Made by a program: the position numbers and the translations under genes. From Massilia kyonggiensis (GTDB taxonomy: Bacteria > Pseudomonadota > Gammaproteobacteria > Burkholderiales > Burkholderiaceae_D), in assembly GCF_024756235.1 (NCBI RefSeq), contig NZ_JANUGY010000010.1, positions 231,832 to 295,831 of the forward strand: a DNA stretch of 64,000 nt, read 5' to 3'. Positions 42,714-51,317 of this stretch are shown one piece after another. A model generated the notes under the pieces. The model saw nothing but the letters and a program-made list of their open reading frames with translations, was not told the DNA's origin and made no database searches. Positions within the stretch are counted from its first letter, which is position 1; each line of letters starts with the position of its first letter.

Positions 42714-43522
42714 ACAGGTCAGTCATGAGTCTGCCAATCTATCAAGTCGACGCATTCACCAGCCAGCTGTTTGGAGGAAACCCGGCTGCCGTGATCCTGA
42801 TGACGACGTTTCCGGACGATGGGCTGCTACGCCGGATTGCTGCCGAAAACAACGTCCCCGAAACGGCCTTCCTGGTCCCGGACAACGACAATTACCGCCT
42901 GCGCTGGTTCACGCCTACGGTCGAGGTCCCGCTGTGTGGCCATGCGACGCTGGCAAGCGCCGCGGTCGTGATGGAACGACTGGAGCCGGAACGCACGACG
43001 GTGACGTTCGATTCGGCGAGCGGGCCCCTGACCGTGAAGCGCCTGGGCGAACGGTACGTGATGAATTTTCCGGTACGTGTGCCGCGACCGATACCAAGTC
43101 CGGAGGGGTTGGCAGCAGCATTGGGCGTCGAGCCGGTGGAGACACTCGACGACGGTTTTAATTACATCGCAGTCCTGCACGAGGTGGCGGCGCTACGCAG
43201 CCTGGCACCCGACCTTGCCGCGATCGCACGGCTCGGCCGCTCCGGCGTCGTCGTCACCGCCCGGGGAGACCAGCGTTGGGATTGCGTGAGCCGATATTTC
43301 GCGCCAGCCAAAGGCATACCGGAAGACCCGGTGACCGGCGGCGCGCACTGCGGACTTGCGCCGTACTGGAGTGCACGTTTGGGAAAGCGTGAACTCCGCG
43401 CATTCCAGGCGTCACCACGCGGTGGGGAACTGACGTGCCGGCTGGTCGGAGACCGGGTCGAGCTGGAAGGCGCGTGCGTGTTTTATCTGGAAGGCAGGAT
43501 CGCTGTTCCCGCCGGTCTGTAG
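42710..43522 (+). CDS. PhzF-family isomerase/epimerase
   Basis: 270 residues (265 if the ATG at 42725 is used; MSLPIYQVDAF is the more family-like start). The conserved elements FGGNPAAVIL, the catalytic Glu in ENNVPETAFL, GHATLASAAVV and the C-terminal repeat (EDPVTGGAHCGLAPYW) are present. The family includes PhzF and proteins of unknown substrate. Coupled to the MocR-type gene. Convergent with the following diguanylate cyclase gene, 2 bp apart. Confidence 0.9.
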   Translation: MNRSVMSLPIYQVDAFTSQLFGGNPAAVILMTTFPDDGLLRRIAAENNVPETAFLVPDNDNYRLRWFTPTVEVPLCGHATLASAAVVMERLEPERTTVTFDSASGPLTVKRLGERYVMNFPVRVPRPIPSPEGLAAALGVEPVETLDDGFNYIAVLHEVAALRSLAPDLAAIARLGRSGVVVTARGDQRWDCVSRYFAPAKGIPEDPVTGGAHCGLAPYWSARLGKRELRAFQASPRGGELTCRLVGDRVELEGACVFYLEGRIAVPAGL

Positions 43523-43524
43523 TA

Positions 43525-44643
43525 TCAAGCCCGGGCGACGACGCGGTTGCGCCCACCTTCCTTGGCTTGATACAGCGCGTGATCGGCCTGCGCGACGAGC
43601 TGCTGCGCCACGCCCTCGATCGCGTGGTCGCGCTCGAAATCGTCGAGGGTCGCCACGCCGATCGACACCGACACCGCCAGCGTCTGCCCTTCCGGCATCA
43701 CGAACGGCTTCTCCGCCACGCTGGCGCGGATGCGCTGGGCGACCATGCTGGCGCTGCCCAGGTCCGCATCGATCAGCAGCACGACGAATTCCTCGCCGCC
43801 GAAGCGGCCCAGCGCATCCGTCATGCGCAGTTCCGCCTTGATGCGCGCCGCGACTTCGCGCAGCACGTCGTCGCCCGCCAGGTGGCCGTACGTGTCGTTG
43901 ACCTGCTTGAAATAATCGATGTCGATATACATGCACGACAGCCGGTACGACTGGCGCCGCGCGCGCGAAATCTCTTCGACGAGGCGGCGGTCCATGTAGC
44001 GGCGGTTGTAGACGCCCGTCAGCGCATCGGTCAGGCCGATGTACTTCAGCATCTCGTTGCTGATCACGTTCTCCAGGCAGATCGCGATGATCGACCCCAT
44101 GTGCTCGACGAAGTCCGTCCCCAGCAGCGGCGTGAAGCGGCCCGGGTCGCGGCTGCCCAGGTTCAGGCTGCCGATCAGCCGTTTATTCCGCAGCAGCGGC
44201 ACCATCGCGACGCTGGCCAGGCCCGCGGGCGGATGGGGAAAGGCGTGGCGTTGCGTGGCCGCGTCGAACGGTATCAGCCGCGGTTTCGGCGTGCGGCCGG
44301 GGGTCAGTTCATAGCCAAGACCATCGACGTTGTCGTGGAACAGCAGGTTGGGAAACGCCTCGAAATCCACGCCCAGCTTGTGCATGACGGTGTAGATGTC
44401 GGCGTCCGTGTCGACGAGCGACAGCGTGACGGCGTCGAGGTCGGACACCACGGGCAGCAGGCGGAAGATCGTGCCGACCAGTTCCTGGAACGTGCCCGCG
44501 CCGACGATTTCCAGGTCGAACGCCTGGTGCCGCATCATGATGGCGTGGTTGCCCTCGGCCTGGTCCATCAGGCTGGCCAACTGGCGGCGCAAGGCCTCGT
44601 TCTCGGCGATGAGTTCGCGCACACTGGCGCCGCGCTCGTGCAT
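43525..44643 (-). CDS. Cytoplasmic diguanylate cyclase (GAF/DUF484-like + GGDEF)
   Basis: 372 residues, no membrane span. A short N-terminal coiled coil (LIAENEALRRQLASLMDQAE) leads into a GAF/DUF484-like domain (about 35-195). The GGDEF domain (about 205-370) has RFGGEEFVVLL as active site and RMTD five residues before it, an intact inhibitory I-site. It should make c-di-GMP. It is separate from the 2.9-7.7 kb signalling cluster. The input signal is unknown. Confidence 0.92.
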   Translation of the reverse strand: MHERGASVRELIAENEALRRQLASLMDQAEGNHAIMMRHQAFDLEIVGAGTFQELVGTIFRLLPVVSDLDAVTLSLVDTDADIYTVMHKLGVDFEAFPNLLFHDNVDGLGYELTPGRTPKPRLIPFDAATQRHAFPHPPAGLASVAMVPLLRNKRLIGSLNLGSRDPGRFTPLLGTDFVEHMGSIIAICLENVISNEMLKYIGLTDALTGVYNRRYMDRRLVEEISRARRQSYRLSCMYIDIDYFKQVNDTYGHLAGDDVLREVAARIKAELRMTDALGRFGGEEFVVLLIDADLGSASMVAQRIRASVAEKPFVMPEGQTLAVSVSIGVATLDDFERDHAIEGVAQQLVAQADHALYQAKEGGRNRVVARA

Positions 44644-44739
44644 CTGTGGTTCCCCTTCAGCAAGAAACCCTAATTTACGCGAACTTGCGCGGCTTGAAAA
44701 CGAAAATGATGAGGTAAGGTCAACAATATTGCCAAGATG

Positions 44740-45330
44740 TCATCTTGATGTTGCGTTGACCGCTTCCCAGGCCCGCTCCAGCAGCGGCGACGCCAGCAGG
44801 TGGACGGCGCGCGGGACGACGTCCAGCCGCACGTCCGCCCCGAGCGCGGCCAGGCGCTCGAACATGCGTTCGCTGTGCTGCACGGGCACCGTCCCGTCCC
44901 GGCGGCCGTGCACGAGGGTGACGGCCGTGCGCCGCTCCCAAACGTCCGGCAGCGGTGCGCAACGCCCCGCGATGGCGACGACGTGGCGTGCGAGATAGCG
45001 GTCCTGGCAAGCCGCCAGCGCCATGATCGCGCCCTGCGAAAAGCCCGCCAGCACCGTGTGCTCCGCGCCCACGCCGTGCGCGCGCTGCAATCCTTCGATG
45101 GTCGCGACGAATGCCGGCAGCGCGGCGCGGATGCGGCCCGGACGATTCTCCTCCGTGATGCCGGCCACGGACATCCATTGAAAACCGGCGCCGCCGCGGT
45201 CGCAGCGATGCGCGGCGGGCGGCGCGACCACGCGCGCGTGAGGATCATGGGAGGTGATCAGGTCGGCCAGCGGTGCCATGTCGGTGGGCGTCTGGCCGAC
45301 GCCATGAAGCAGGACGATCAATGAATGCAT
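44740..45330 (-). CDS. Alpha/beta-hydrolase esterase (YpfH/phospholipase-carboxylesterase type)
   Basis: 196 residues. LLHGVGQTPTDM is the oxyanion-hole start, GFSQG holds the nucleophile serine (near 97), Asp lies in GRRDGTVPV and His in PRAVHLLA. The layout is that of small carboxylesterases such as YpfH. Cytoplasmic, substrate unknown. It is divergent from the GntR-type regulator gene at 45485. Confidence 0.88.
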   Translation of the reverse strand: MHSLIVLLHGVGQTPTDMAPLADLITSHDPHARVVAPPAAHRCDRGGAGFQWMSVAGITEENRPGRIRAALPAFVATIEGLQRAHGVGAEHTVLAGFSQGAIMALAACQDRYLARHVVAIAGRCAPLPDVWERRTAVTLVHGRRDGTVPVQHSERMFERLAALGADVRLDVVPRAVHLLASPLLERAWEAVNATSR

Positions 45331-45452
45331 CCGCGCAGTCTAGCGCATCCGCCGCATATCGATATACGCCCACCGACTCAGGCGGTTTTCATATTAACAA
45401 GCGCGAAACCATTCGTTCCAGCGGGGAGTGCTCGTCGATACCATCCTGCCAA

Positions 45453-45484
45453 TCATGACTTGTCATGACAGGACATACCAGACA
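45453..45484 (+). promoter_or_regulatory. Palindromic operator candidate before the GntR-type gene
   Basis: TGTCATGACA (45461-45470) is a perfect 10-bp palindrome 14 bp before the gntR start; TCATGAC is also present as a direct repeat 10 bp earlier (45453-45459). HutC-subfamily GntR regulators bind short palindromes with a GT...AC frame, so this is a good autoregulatory site candidate. I did not find a second copy elsewhere in the cluster. Confidence 0.5.
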
Positions 45485-46228
45485 ATGACAACCTTCCGCG
45501 CCATCGAACCATCCGCCATCCCGCTGTATTCGCAAGTCCGTGAACGGCTGCGCGAACGCATCGTCGACGGCACCTATGCCCCGCAGACGCGCCTGCCGTC
45601 CGAGAGCGAGATCGGCACGCTCTTCAAAGTGAGCCGCATCACCGTGCGCCAGGCGCTGGGCGACCTGCAGAAGGAAGGCGTGATCGTCAAGGTGCCCGGC
45701 AAGGGCACGTTCGTCGCGGAGACCCGCCCGAGCCAGGAACTGGCGCGGCTGGAAGGCTTCGGCGAAGCGATGTCCCGCAAGGGCCACCGCATCGTCAACC
45801 GCGTCGTGAAGCACGCGCTCGTCGAGGCGTCGCCCCTCGTGGCGGCGCGGCTGCGCGTGGCGCCCGGCGCGCCCGTGACGGAGATCCACCGCGTGCGCTG
45901 GCTCGATCGCGAACCGGTGTCGTTCGAGATCACGTACCTGCCGCCGGCGATCGGCGAGCGCCTGCGCGGCGAGAACCTCGCGGAACGCGACATCTTCCTG
46001 ATCCTGGAAACCGACTACGGCATCCAGCTGGGCCACGCCGACATCCAGATCGGTGCCATCAACGCGGATACCGCACTGGCGCGGGCCCTCCGCGTGGAAC
46101 CGGGCGCCGCCCTGCTGCGCATCGAGCGCCTGACGTGGACGGCGGACGGCGTGCCGCTCGACTTCGAATACCTGTACGTACGCGGCGAAGCCTTCCAGTA
46201 CGCCCTGCGCCTGCCGCGCCATCCCTGA
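45485..46228 (+). CDS. GntR-family regulator with UTRA domain (HutC subfamily)
   Basis: 247 residues from the ATG at 45485 (MTTFRAIEPSAIPLYSQVRE). The winged helix (about 14-78, RLPSESEIGTLFKVSRITV) is followed by a UTRA ligand-binding domain (about 95-240). It is the first gene before the flavoprotein/ABC cluster, 24 bp ahead of the next start, and has a palindrome at its promoter. Likely a repressor released by the imported compound or a metabolite; inference. Confidence 0.93.
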   Translation: MTTFRAIEPSAIPLYSQVRERLRERIVDGTYAPQTRLPSESEIGTLFKVSRITVRQALGDLQKEGVIVKVPGKGTFVAETRPSQELARLEGFGEAMSRKGHRIVNRVVKHALVEASPLVAARLRVAPGAPVTEIHRVRWLDREPVSFEITYLPPAIGERLRGENLAERDIFLILETDYGIQLGHADIQIGAINADTALARALRVEPGAALLRIERLTWTADGVPLDFEYLYVRGEAFQYALRLPRHP

Positions 46229-46252
46229 CACTTTATTGAACTGGAACCCGAT

Positions 46253-47983
46253 ATGGAAACGCATATTCAAACCGTCGACGTGCTCGTGATCGGCGGCGGC
46301 ACGGCCGGCCCGATGGCGGCCGTCAAAGCCAAGGAAGCGAACCCGCAGCTGCGCGTACTGCTGCTGGAAAAAGCCAACGTCAAGCGCAGCGGCGCCATCT
46401 CGATGGGCATGGATGGCCTGAACAACGCCGTCGTGCCGGGCTTCGCGACGCCGGAACAGTACGTCAAGGAGATCACGATCGCCAACGACGGCATCGTCAA
46501 CCAGGCCACCGTGATGGCGTATGCGCAGAACAGCTACGCGATGATCCAGGAACTGGACAGCTGGGGCGTGAAGTTCGAGAAGGACGAGACGGGCGACTAC
46601 GCGATGCGCAAGGTCCACCACATGGGCACCTATGTGCTGCCGATGCCCGAGGGCCACGACATCAAGAAGGTGCTGTACCGCCGCCTGAAACGGGCGCGCG
46701 TCGAGATCACCAACCGCCTCGTCGCCACGCGTTTGCTGACGGCCGAAGACGGCTCGATCGCCGGTGCGATGGCGTTCGATTGCCGCACGGGCGACTTTCA
46801 CGTGATCCGCGCGAAGTCCGTCGTGCTGGCGACGGGCGCCGCCGGCCGCCTCGGCCTGCCCGCCTCCGGCTATCTGTTCGGCACCTACGAAAACGCGACC
46901 AATGCGGGCGACGGCTACAGCATGGCCTACCACGCGGGCGCCGAGCTGTCCGGCATCGAATGCTTCCAGATCAACCCGCTGATCAAGGATTACAACGGCC
47001 CCGCCTGCGCCTATGTGACCGGTCCGTTCGGCGGGCACACGACCAACGCGAAGGGTGAACGCTTCATCGAATGCGATTACTGGAGCGGCCAGATGATGCA
47101 GGAGTTCTACGACGAACTCCAGGGCGGCAACGGCCCCGTCTTCCTCAAGATGAACCACCTGGCCGAGGAGACCATCCAGACCATCGAGACGATCCTGCAC
47201 ACGAACGAGCGCCCGAGCCGCGGGCGCTTCCACGAAGGGCGCGGCACGGACTACCGCGAGCAGATGGTCGAGATGCACATCTCCGAGATCGGCCTGTGCA
47301 GCGGCCACTCCGCGTCCGGCGTGTGGGTCGACGAGCATGCGCGCACGACGGTGCCGGGCCTGCACGCGGCCGGCGACCTCGCCTGCGTACCGCATAACTA
47401 CATGCTGGGCGCCTTCGTCTACGGCCGCCTGGCCGGCGAAAGCGCGGCCGCATACTGCGCGGCGCACGAGCTGCCCGCCGTCGACGAGGCGCAGGTCGAG
47501 CGCGAGCGCGCCCGCGTGTGGGCGCCGCTGACGCGCGAGGACGGGCTGCCGCCGAACCAGGTCGAGTACAAGCTGCGCCGCATGGTCAACGACTACCTGC
47601 AGCCGCCGAAGGTCACGCGCAAGATGGAGATCGGCCTGCAGCGCTTCGAGACGATCCGCGCCGACCTCGATCGGCTGCAGGCGAGGAACCCGCACGAACT
47701 GATGCGCGCGATGGAGATCCACGCGATCCGCGACTGCGCCGAGATGGCCGCGCGCGCGTCGCTGTACCGCACGGAGAGCCGCTGGGGCCTGTACCACAAC
47801 CGCGTCGACTACCCGCAGCGCAACGATGCCGACTGGTTCGTGCACGTGCAGTTGAAGAAGGACGGCGACCAGATGACCTGCTTCAAACGCCCGATCGCGC
47901 CCTACATCGTTCCGCTCGACGACAACGAGAAGGACGCCTACCGCCGCCTGCGCGTGCACAAGACCGAGGCCCTCGCGGCCTGA
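46253..47983 (+). CDS. AprA/fumarate reductase-type FAD flavoprotein subunit
   Basis: 576 residues. FAD-binding GGGTAGPMAA (near 14-23) is followed by a succinate dehydrogenase/fumarate reductase-type fold with GDGYSMAYHAGAEL and a second FAD contact LHAAGDLACVPHNYMLGAF. The general pattern (NGIEF-like KFEKDETGDYAMRKVHHMG, NATNAGDGYS) and the partner ferredoxin resemble adenylylsulfate reductase alpha (AprA), but the chain is shorter and it sits with an importer rather than sat/qmo genes. It probably oxidises or reduces the imported compound with electrons passing to the ferredoxin. Reaction unknown. Confidence 0.85.
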   Translation: METHIQTVDVLVIGGGTAGPMAAVKAKEANPQLRVLLLEKANVKRSGAISMGMDGLNNAVVPGFATPEQYVKEITIANDGIVNQATVMAYAQNSYAMIQELDSWGVKFEKDETGDYAMRKVHHMGTYVLPMPEGHDIKKVLYRRLKRARVEITNRLVATRLLTAEDGSIAGAMAFDCRTGDFHVIRAKSVVLATGAAGRLGLPASGYLFGTYENATNAGDGYSMAYHAGAELSGIECFQINPLIKDYNGPACAYVTGPFGGHTTNAKGERFIECDYWSGQMMQEFYDELQGGNGPVFLKMNHLAEETIQTIETILHTNERPSRGRFHEGRGTDYREQMVEMHISEIGLCSGHSASGVWVDEHARTTVPGLHAAGDLACVPHNYMLGAFVYGRLAGESAAAYCAAHELPAVDEAQVERERARVWAPLTREDGLPPNQVEYKLRRMVNDYLQPPKVTRKMEIGLQRFETIRADLDRLQARNPHELMRAMEIHAIRDCAEMAARASLYRTESRWGLYHNRVDYPQRNDADWFVHVQLKKDGDQMTCFKRPIAPYIVPLDDNEKDAYRRLRVHKTEALAA

Positions 47984-47995
47984 CCAGGAGAACCC

Positions 47996-48229
47996 ATGCC
48001 GACCACCATCAACATCACCAGCGTCCCCGTCACGGTCGACGAAGACAAATGCATCGCACACAAGGGCTGCACCGTGTGCGTGGACGTGTGCCCCCTCGAC
48101 GTGCTGGCCATCGACATGGTCAAGGGTAAGGCCTACATGAAGTTCGACGAATGCTGGTACTGCATGCCGTGCGAGAAGGACTGCCCCACGGGTGCCGTGC
48201 ACGTCGACATCCCCTATCTGCTGCGCTGA
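47996..48229 (+). CDS. Small 2[4Fe-4S] ferredoxin (AprB-like)
   Basis: 77 residues. Two cysteine sets are visible: Cx5Cx2Cx3CP (CIAHKGCTVCVDVCP) and Cx2Cx2Cx3CP (CWYCMPCEKDCP), enough for two 4Fe-4S clusters. The spacing and length resemble the ferredoxin part of AprB. It is 12 bp after the flavoprotein gene and very likely its electron partner. Confidence 0.92.
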   Translation: MPTTINITSVPVTVDEDKCIAHKGCTVCVDVCPLDVLAIDMVKGKAYMKFDECWYCMPCEKDCPTGAVHVDIPYLLR

Positions 48230-48251
48230 ACCATCTACACGGAGAACAATA

Positions 48252-49646
48252 ATGAAATTTCTTGCCCTGTCCCTGCTGCTCGCCTTCGGTTCCGCCAACG
48301 CGGCCGAAACCATCCGCGTCGCCATCGGCACGCAGGACACGACCATCAACTGCGCCACCGGCGGCCTGCTGATCCGCGAGCTGCACCTGCTCGAAAAATA
48401 CCTGCCGCACGACGGCAAGTACAAGGACGTCAAGTACGACATCGAGTGGAAGAATTTCACGTCGGGCGCCCCGCTGACGAACGAGATGGTGGCCGGCAAG
48501 CTGGACCTCGGTTCGATGGCCGACTTCCCCGGCTCCTTCAACGGCGCGGCGCACGCCAAGGCGGGCAAGAAGAGCATCTTCATCACCGTCCTGTCGGGCA
48601 GCACGCTCGGTTCCGGCAACGGCATCGTCGTGCCGAAGAACTCGCCCGTGCAATCGTTGGCGGAACTGAAGGGCAAGACGATCTCCGTGCCGTTCGCGTC
48701 CACCGCCCACGGCATGCTGCTGCGCGCCGTGAAGGCGCAGGGCTGGGATCCGGAAAAGGACGTGAACATCACGACCCAGGCGCCGGAAGTGGCCGGCTCC
48801 GCCCTGCAGAGCAACAAGGTCGACGCGCACGCCGACTTCGTCCCGTTCGCGGAGCTGTTCCCGCACCGCGGCTTCGCCCGCAAGATCTACGACGGCTCGC
48901 AAGCCCAGGCGCCGACGATGCACGGCAGCCTCGTCGACGCGGCGTACGCAAAAAAATACCCGGAAATCGTCGTCGCCTACCTGCGCGCCGCCATCGAGGC
49001 GGACCGCCTGATCGCGGCCGAGCCGGAAAAATACAGTGAGCTCATCGCAAAAGTCACCGGCATCGAAGCGGAAGTGAACTACCTGTTCCACGGCCCGGTG
49101 GGCCTGCAGACGCGCGACTTCACGTGGAAGCCGGAATACCGCCAGGCCGTGAAAACGTCGATCGAAACCCTGCGCCTCCTGAAGCGGACGGATTCCGACA
49201 TCGACGTGAACAGCTTCATCGACGATTCTTACCTCCGCACCGCGTTCAAACAGGCGGGCCTGGATTACGACAAGCAGCTGAAGAACTACGAGAAGCTGCC
49301 GCTGAAGGCCAAGGACGCCGTCACCGGCAAGCCGATCGCGGACTTCCGTCACCTCACGCAGATCTGGGTGCAGGGCGAGCCGCTCGTGCGCCACTACGCG
49401 AGCGCCACCACCGCCATCGCCGAACTGCGCAAGCTGGAACAGGCAGGCAAGAAGGTGCGCACCGTGTATGCCCACGACCAGGGCTCGGGCCTGAAACTGC
49501 TGGCCGGCGACGCTTGGTTCGTCGTCGCGGCCGACGGCAAGGACGTCAGCGCCTACCTGCTGAAGGCGGATGCGCAGACGCAGGCCGCGAAGGTGAAGGG
49601 CAAGGTCGTCGATTTCGATACGCTCAAAGCGGGCAAGCCGATCTGA
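48252..49646 (+). CDS. Taurine/sulfonate-type ABC substrate-binding protein with C-terminal extra domain
   Basis: 464 residues from the ATG at 48252, after GGAGA. Signal peptide at 1-18 (ALSLLLAFGSANA). Residues about 20-335 are an SsuA/TauA/NitT-type binding domain (ETIRVAIGTQDTTINCATGG, KLDLGSMADFPGSFNGAA). A further about 125 residues (about 340-464) are not usual for the family; WFVVAADGKDVSAYLLKADA and the closing VVDFDTLK pattern resemble NosL-type domains, without the NosL cysteine. Delivers the compound to the following permease. Substrate unknown. Confidence 0.88.
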   Translation: MKFLALSLLLAFGSANAAETIRVAIGTQDTTINCATGGLLIRELHLLEKYLPHDGKYKDVKYDIEWKNFTSGAPLTNEMVAGKLDLGSMADFPGSFNGAAHAKAGKKSIFITVLSGSTLGSGNGIVVPKNSPVQSLAELKGKTISVPFASTAHGMLLRAVKAQGWDPEKDVNITTQAPEVAGSALQSNKVDAHADFVPFAELFPHRGFARKIYDGSQAQAPTMHGSLVDAAYAKKYPEIVVAYLRAAIEADRLIAAEPEKYSELIAKVTGIEAEVNYLFHGPVGLQTRDFTWKPEYRQAVKTSIETLRLLKRTDSDIDVNSFIDDSYLRTAFKQAGLDYDKQLKNYEKLPLKAKDAVTGKPIADFRHLTQIWVQGEPLVRHYASATTAIAELRKLEQAGKKVRTVYAHDQGSGLKLLAGDAWFVVAADGKDVSAYLLKADAQTQAAKVKGKVVDFDTLKAGKPI

Positions 49647-49648
49647 CC

Positions 49649-50470
49649 ATGGACGCCACCGCCACCCGCCCCATCGACCCGGCCCTGCTGCGCCGCGCGG
49701 GCCGCCTGCTGCTGCGCGCGCTGTCGCTCGTCGCCTGCGTGGCTGCCTGGCAGTGGGCGTCCACGCACCACCTCGACCTCGGCCTGGTCACGTTCCAGAA
49801 CGTGCCGTCGCCGAAGGACGTGCTGGACGCCGCCACGACCCTGATCGAATCGCCCAAGCTGGCGCTGCACCTGAAGGCCAGCGTGTGGCGCGTGTTCGCC
49901 GGCTTCGTGGCGGCGGGCATCGTCGGCATCGGGCTCGGTCTGTTCATCGGCCGTTCGCGGCTGCTGGAAGACGTGCTGCTGCCGCCGCTGGAAATGCTGC
50001 GCCCGATCCCGGCCGTCGCCTGGATCCCGCTGGCGATCCTGATGTTCCCGTCGTCGGAACTGTCGATGGTGTTCATCACGTTCATCGGCGCGCTGTTCCC
50101 GATCCTGCTGAACACGGTCCACGGCGTGGAAGGCGCCGACCCGCGCCTCGTCGCCTCGTCGCGCAGCCTCGGTGCCGGCCGCTGGACCATCTTCTCGGAA
50201 GTGATCCTGCCGGCGGCGGCGCCGAACATCGTCACGGGCCTGTCGATCGGCATGGGCACCGCGTGGTTCTGCCTCGTGACGGCGGAGATGATCTCCGGCC
50301 AGTTCGGCATCGGCTACTACACGTGGGCCGCGTACACGATCCAGAACTACCCGGACATCGTCGTCGGCATGCTGTTCATCGGCGTCATCGGCATGGGTAG
50401 CAGCGCGCTCGTGAAAAAGATCGGCGACCTTGCCATGCCCTGGTACCACATGCAGAGGAAAAAGCGATGA
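49649..50470 (+). CDS. ABC transporter permease (SsuC/TauC type)
   Basis: 273 residues, about six membrane spans. The EAA-type loop is seen in DPRLVASSRSLGAGRWTIFSE (near residues 165-185). RPIPAVAWIPLAI is a common element of nitrate/sulfonate/taurine permeases. It starts 3 bp after the binding-protein stop and overlaps the ATPase gene (ATGA). Confidence 0.93.
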   Translation: MDATATRPIDPALLRRAGRLLLRALSLVACVAAWQWASTHHLDLGLVTFQNVPSPKDVLDAATTLIESPKLALHLKASVWRVFAGFVAAGIVGIGLGLFIGRSRLLEDVLLPPLEMLRPIPAVAWIPLAILMFPSSELSMVFITFIGALFPILLNTVHGVEGADPRLVASSRSLGAGRWTIFSEVILPAAAPNIVTGLSIGMGTAWFCLVTAEMISGQFGIGYYTWAAYTIQNYPDIVVGMLFIGVIGMGSSALVKKIGDLAMPWYHMQRKKR

Positions 50471-51309
50471 ACCAGACCACCTCGATCGAAAGCGCACAGC
50501 TGGCACAGGGCGGCGCCATCGAGATCGACAAACTCCACATCCGCCTCGGCGAAGGATCGCAGGCATTCGACGCCGTGCAGGACGTGTCGCTGTCCATCGC
50601 GCCCGGTGAATTCGTCTGCGTGCTGGGCCCCTCGGGCTGCGGCAAGTCCACGCTGCTCGGCGCGCTGGCCGGCCACTGGACGCCGAGCCGCGGCAGCATC
50701 CACATCGACGGCGCGCCTGTCGCCGGGCCGCATCCGGACCGCGGCCTCGTGTTCCAGCAGCACACGCTGTTCCCGTGGAAGAAGGTGCTCGACAACGTCG
50801 CCTTCGGCCTCAAGATGCAGGGCGTCGGGCGACGCGAGCGGCGCGAGCGGGCGCGCGAGCTGCTGGGCCTCGTGGGCCTCGCCGGCTTCGAGGACCGCTA
50901 TCCGATCCAGCTGTCGGGCGGCATGCAGCAGCGCGTGGAAATCGCGCGCGTGTTGATCAACCACCCGCGCGTGATGCTGATGGACGAGCCGTTCGGCGCG
51001 CTCGACGCGCAGACGCGCCTGAAAATGCAGGAGCTGCTGCTGGACGTGTGGGCGCGCGTGAACACGACCATCATCTTCATCACGCACGACATCGACGAAG
51101 CGCTGTTCCTCGCCGACCGCATCCTCGTGATGAGCCCCCGGCCGGGCCGCATCATCGACGAGATCCGCCTCGACTTCGAACGCCCGCGCCATCCGGACGT
51201 GATGACGTCGAACCACTTCACGCGCCTGAAGCGTCACTGCCTGGACCTGCTGCACCCGCAGGCCAGCATCACGCCGCTCGCGCGCCTGAGCCCCCTGGGC
51301 CCTCTCTGA
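50467..51309 (+). CDS. ABC transporter ATP-binding protein (SsuB/TauB type)
   Basis: 280 residues. Walker A GPSGCGKST (near 56-64), Q-loop QQHTLFPW, signature LSGGMQQRVEIARVL and Walker B VMLMDEPFGALD, then the His-loop ITHDIDEA, are all intact. It energises import with the preceding permease. The start overlaps the permease stop (ATGA). Confidence 0.95.
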   Translation: MNQTTSIESAQLAQGGAIEIDKLHIRLGEGSQAFDAVQDVSLSIAPGEFVCVLGPSGCGKSTLLGALAGHWTPSRGSIHIDGAPVAGPHPDRGLVFQQHTLFPWKKVLDNVAFGLKMQGVGRRERRERARELLGLVGLAGFEDRYPIQLSGGMQQRVEIARVLINHPRVMLMDEPFGALDAQTRLKMQELLLDVWARVNTTIIFITHDIDEALFLADRILVMSPRPGRIIDEIRLDFERPRHPDVMTSNHFTRLKRHCLDLLHPQASITPLARLSPLGPL

Positions 51310-51317
51310 ACCCTGCC

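Noticed and set aside
45389..48883. Minus-strand open frame of 1164 codons
   Set aside because: Shadow of the GntR, flavoprotein, ferredoxin and binding-protein genes, all of which carry clear motifs on the plus strand.
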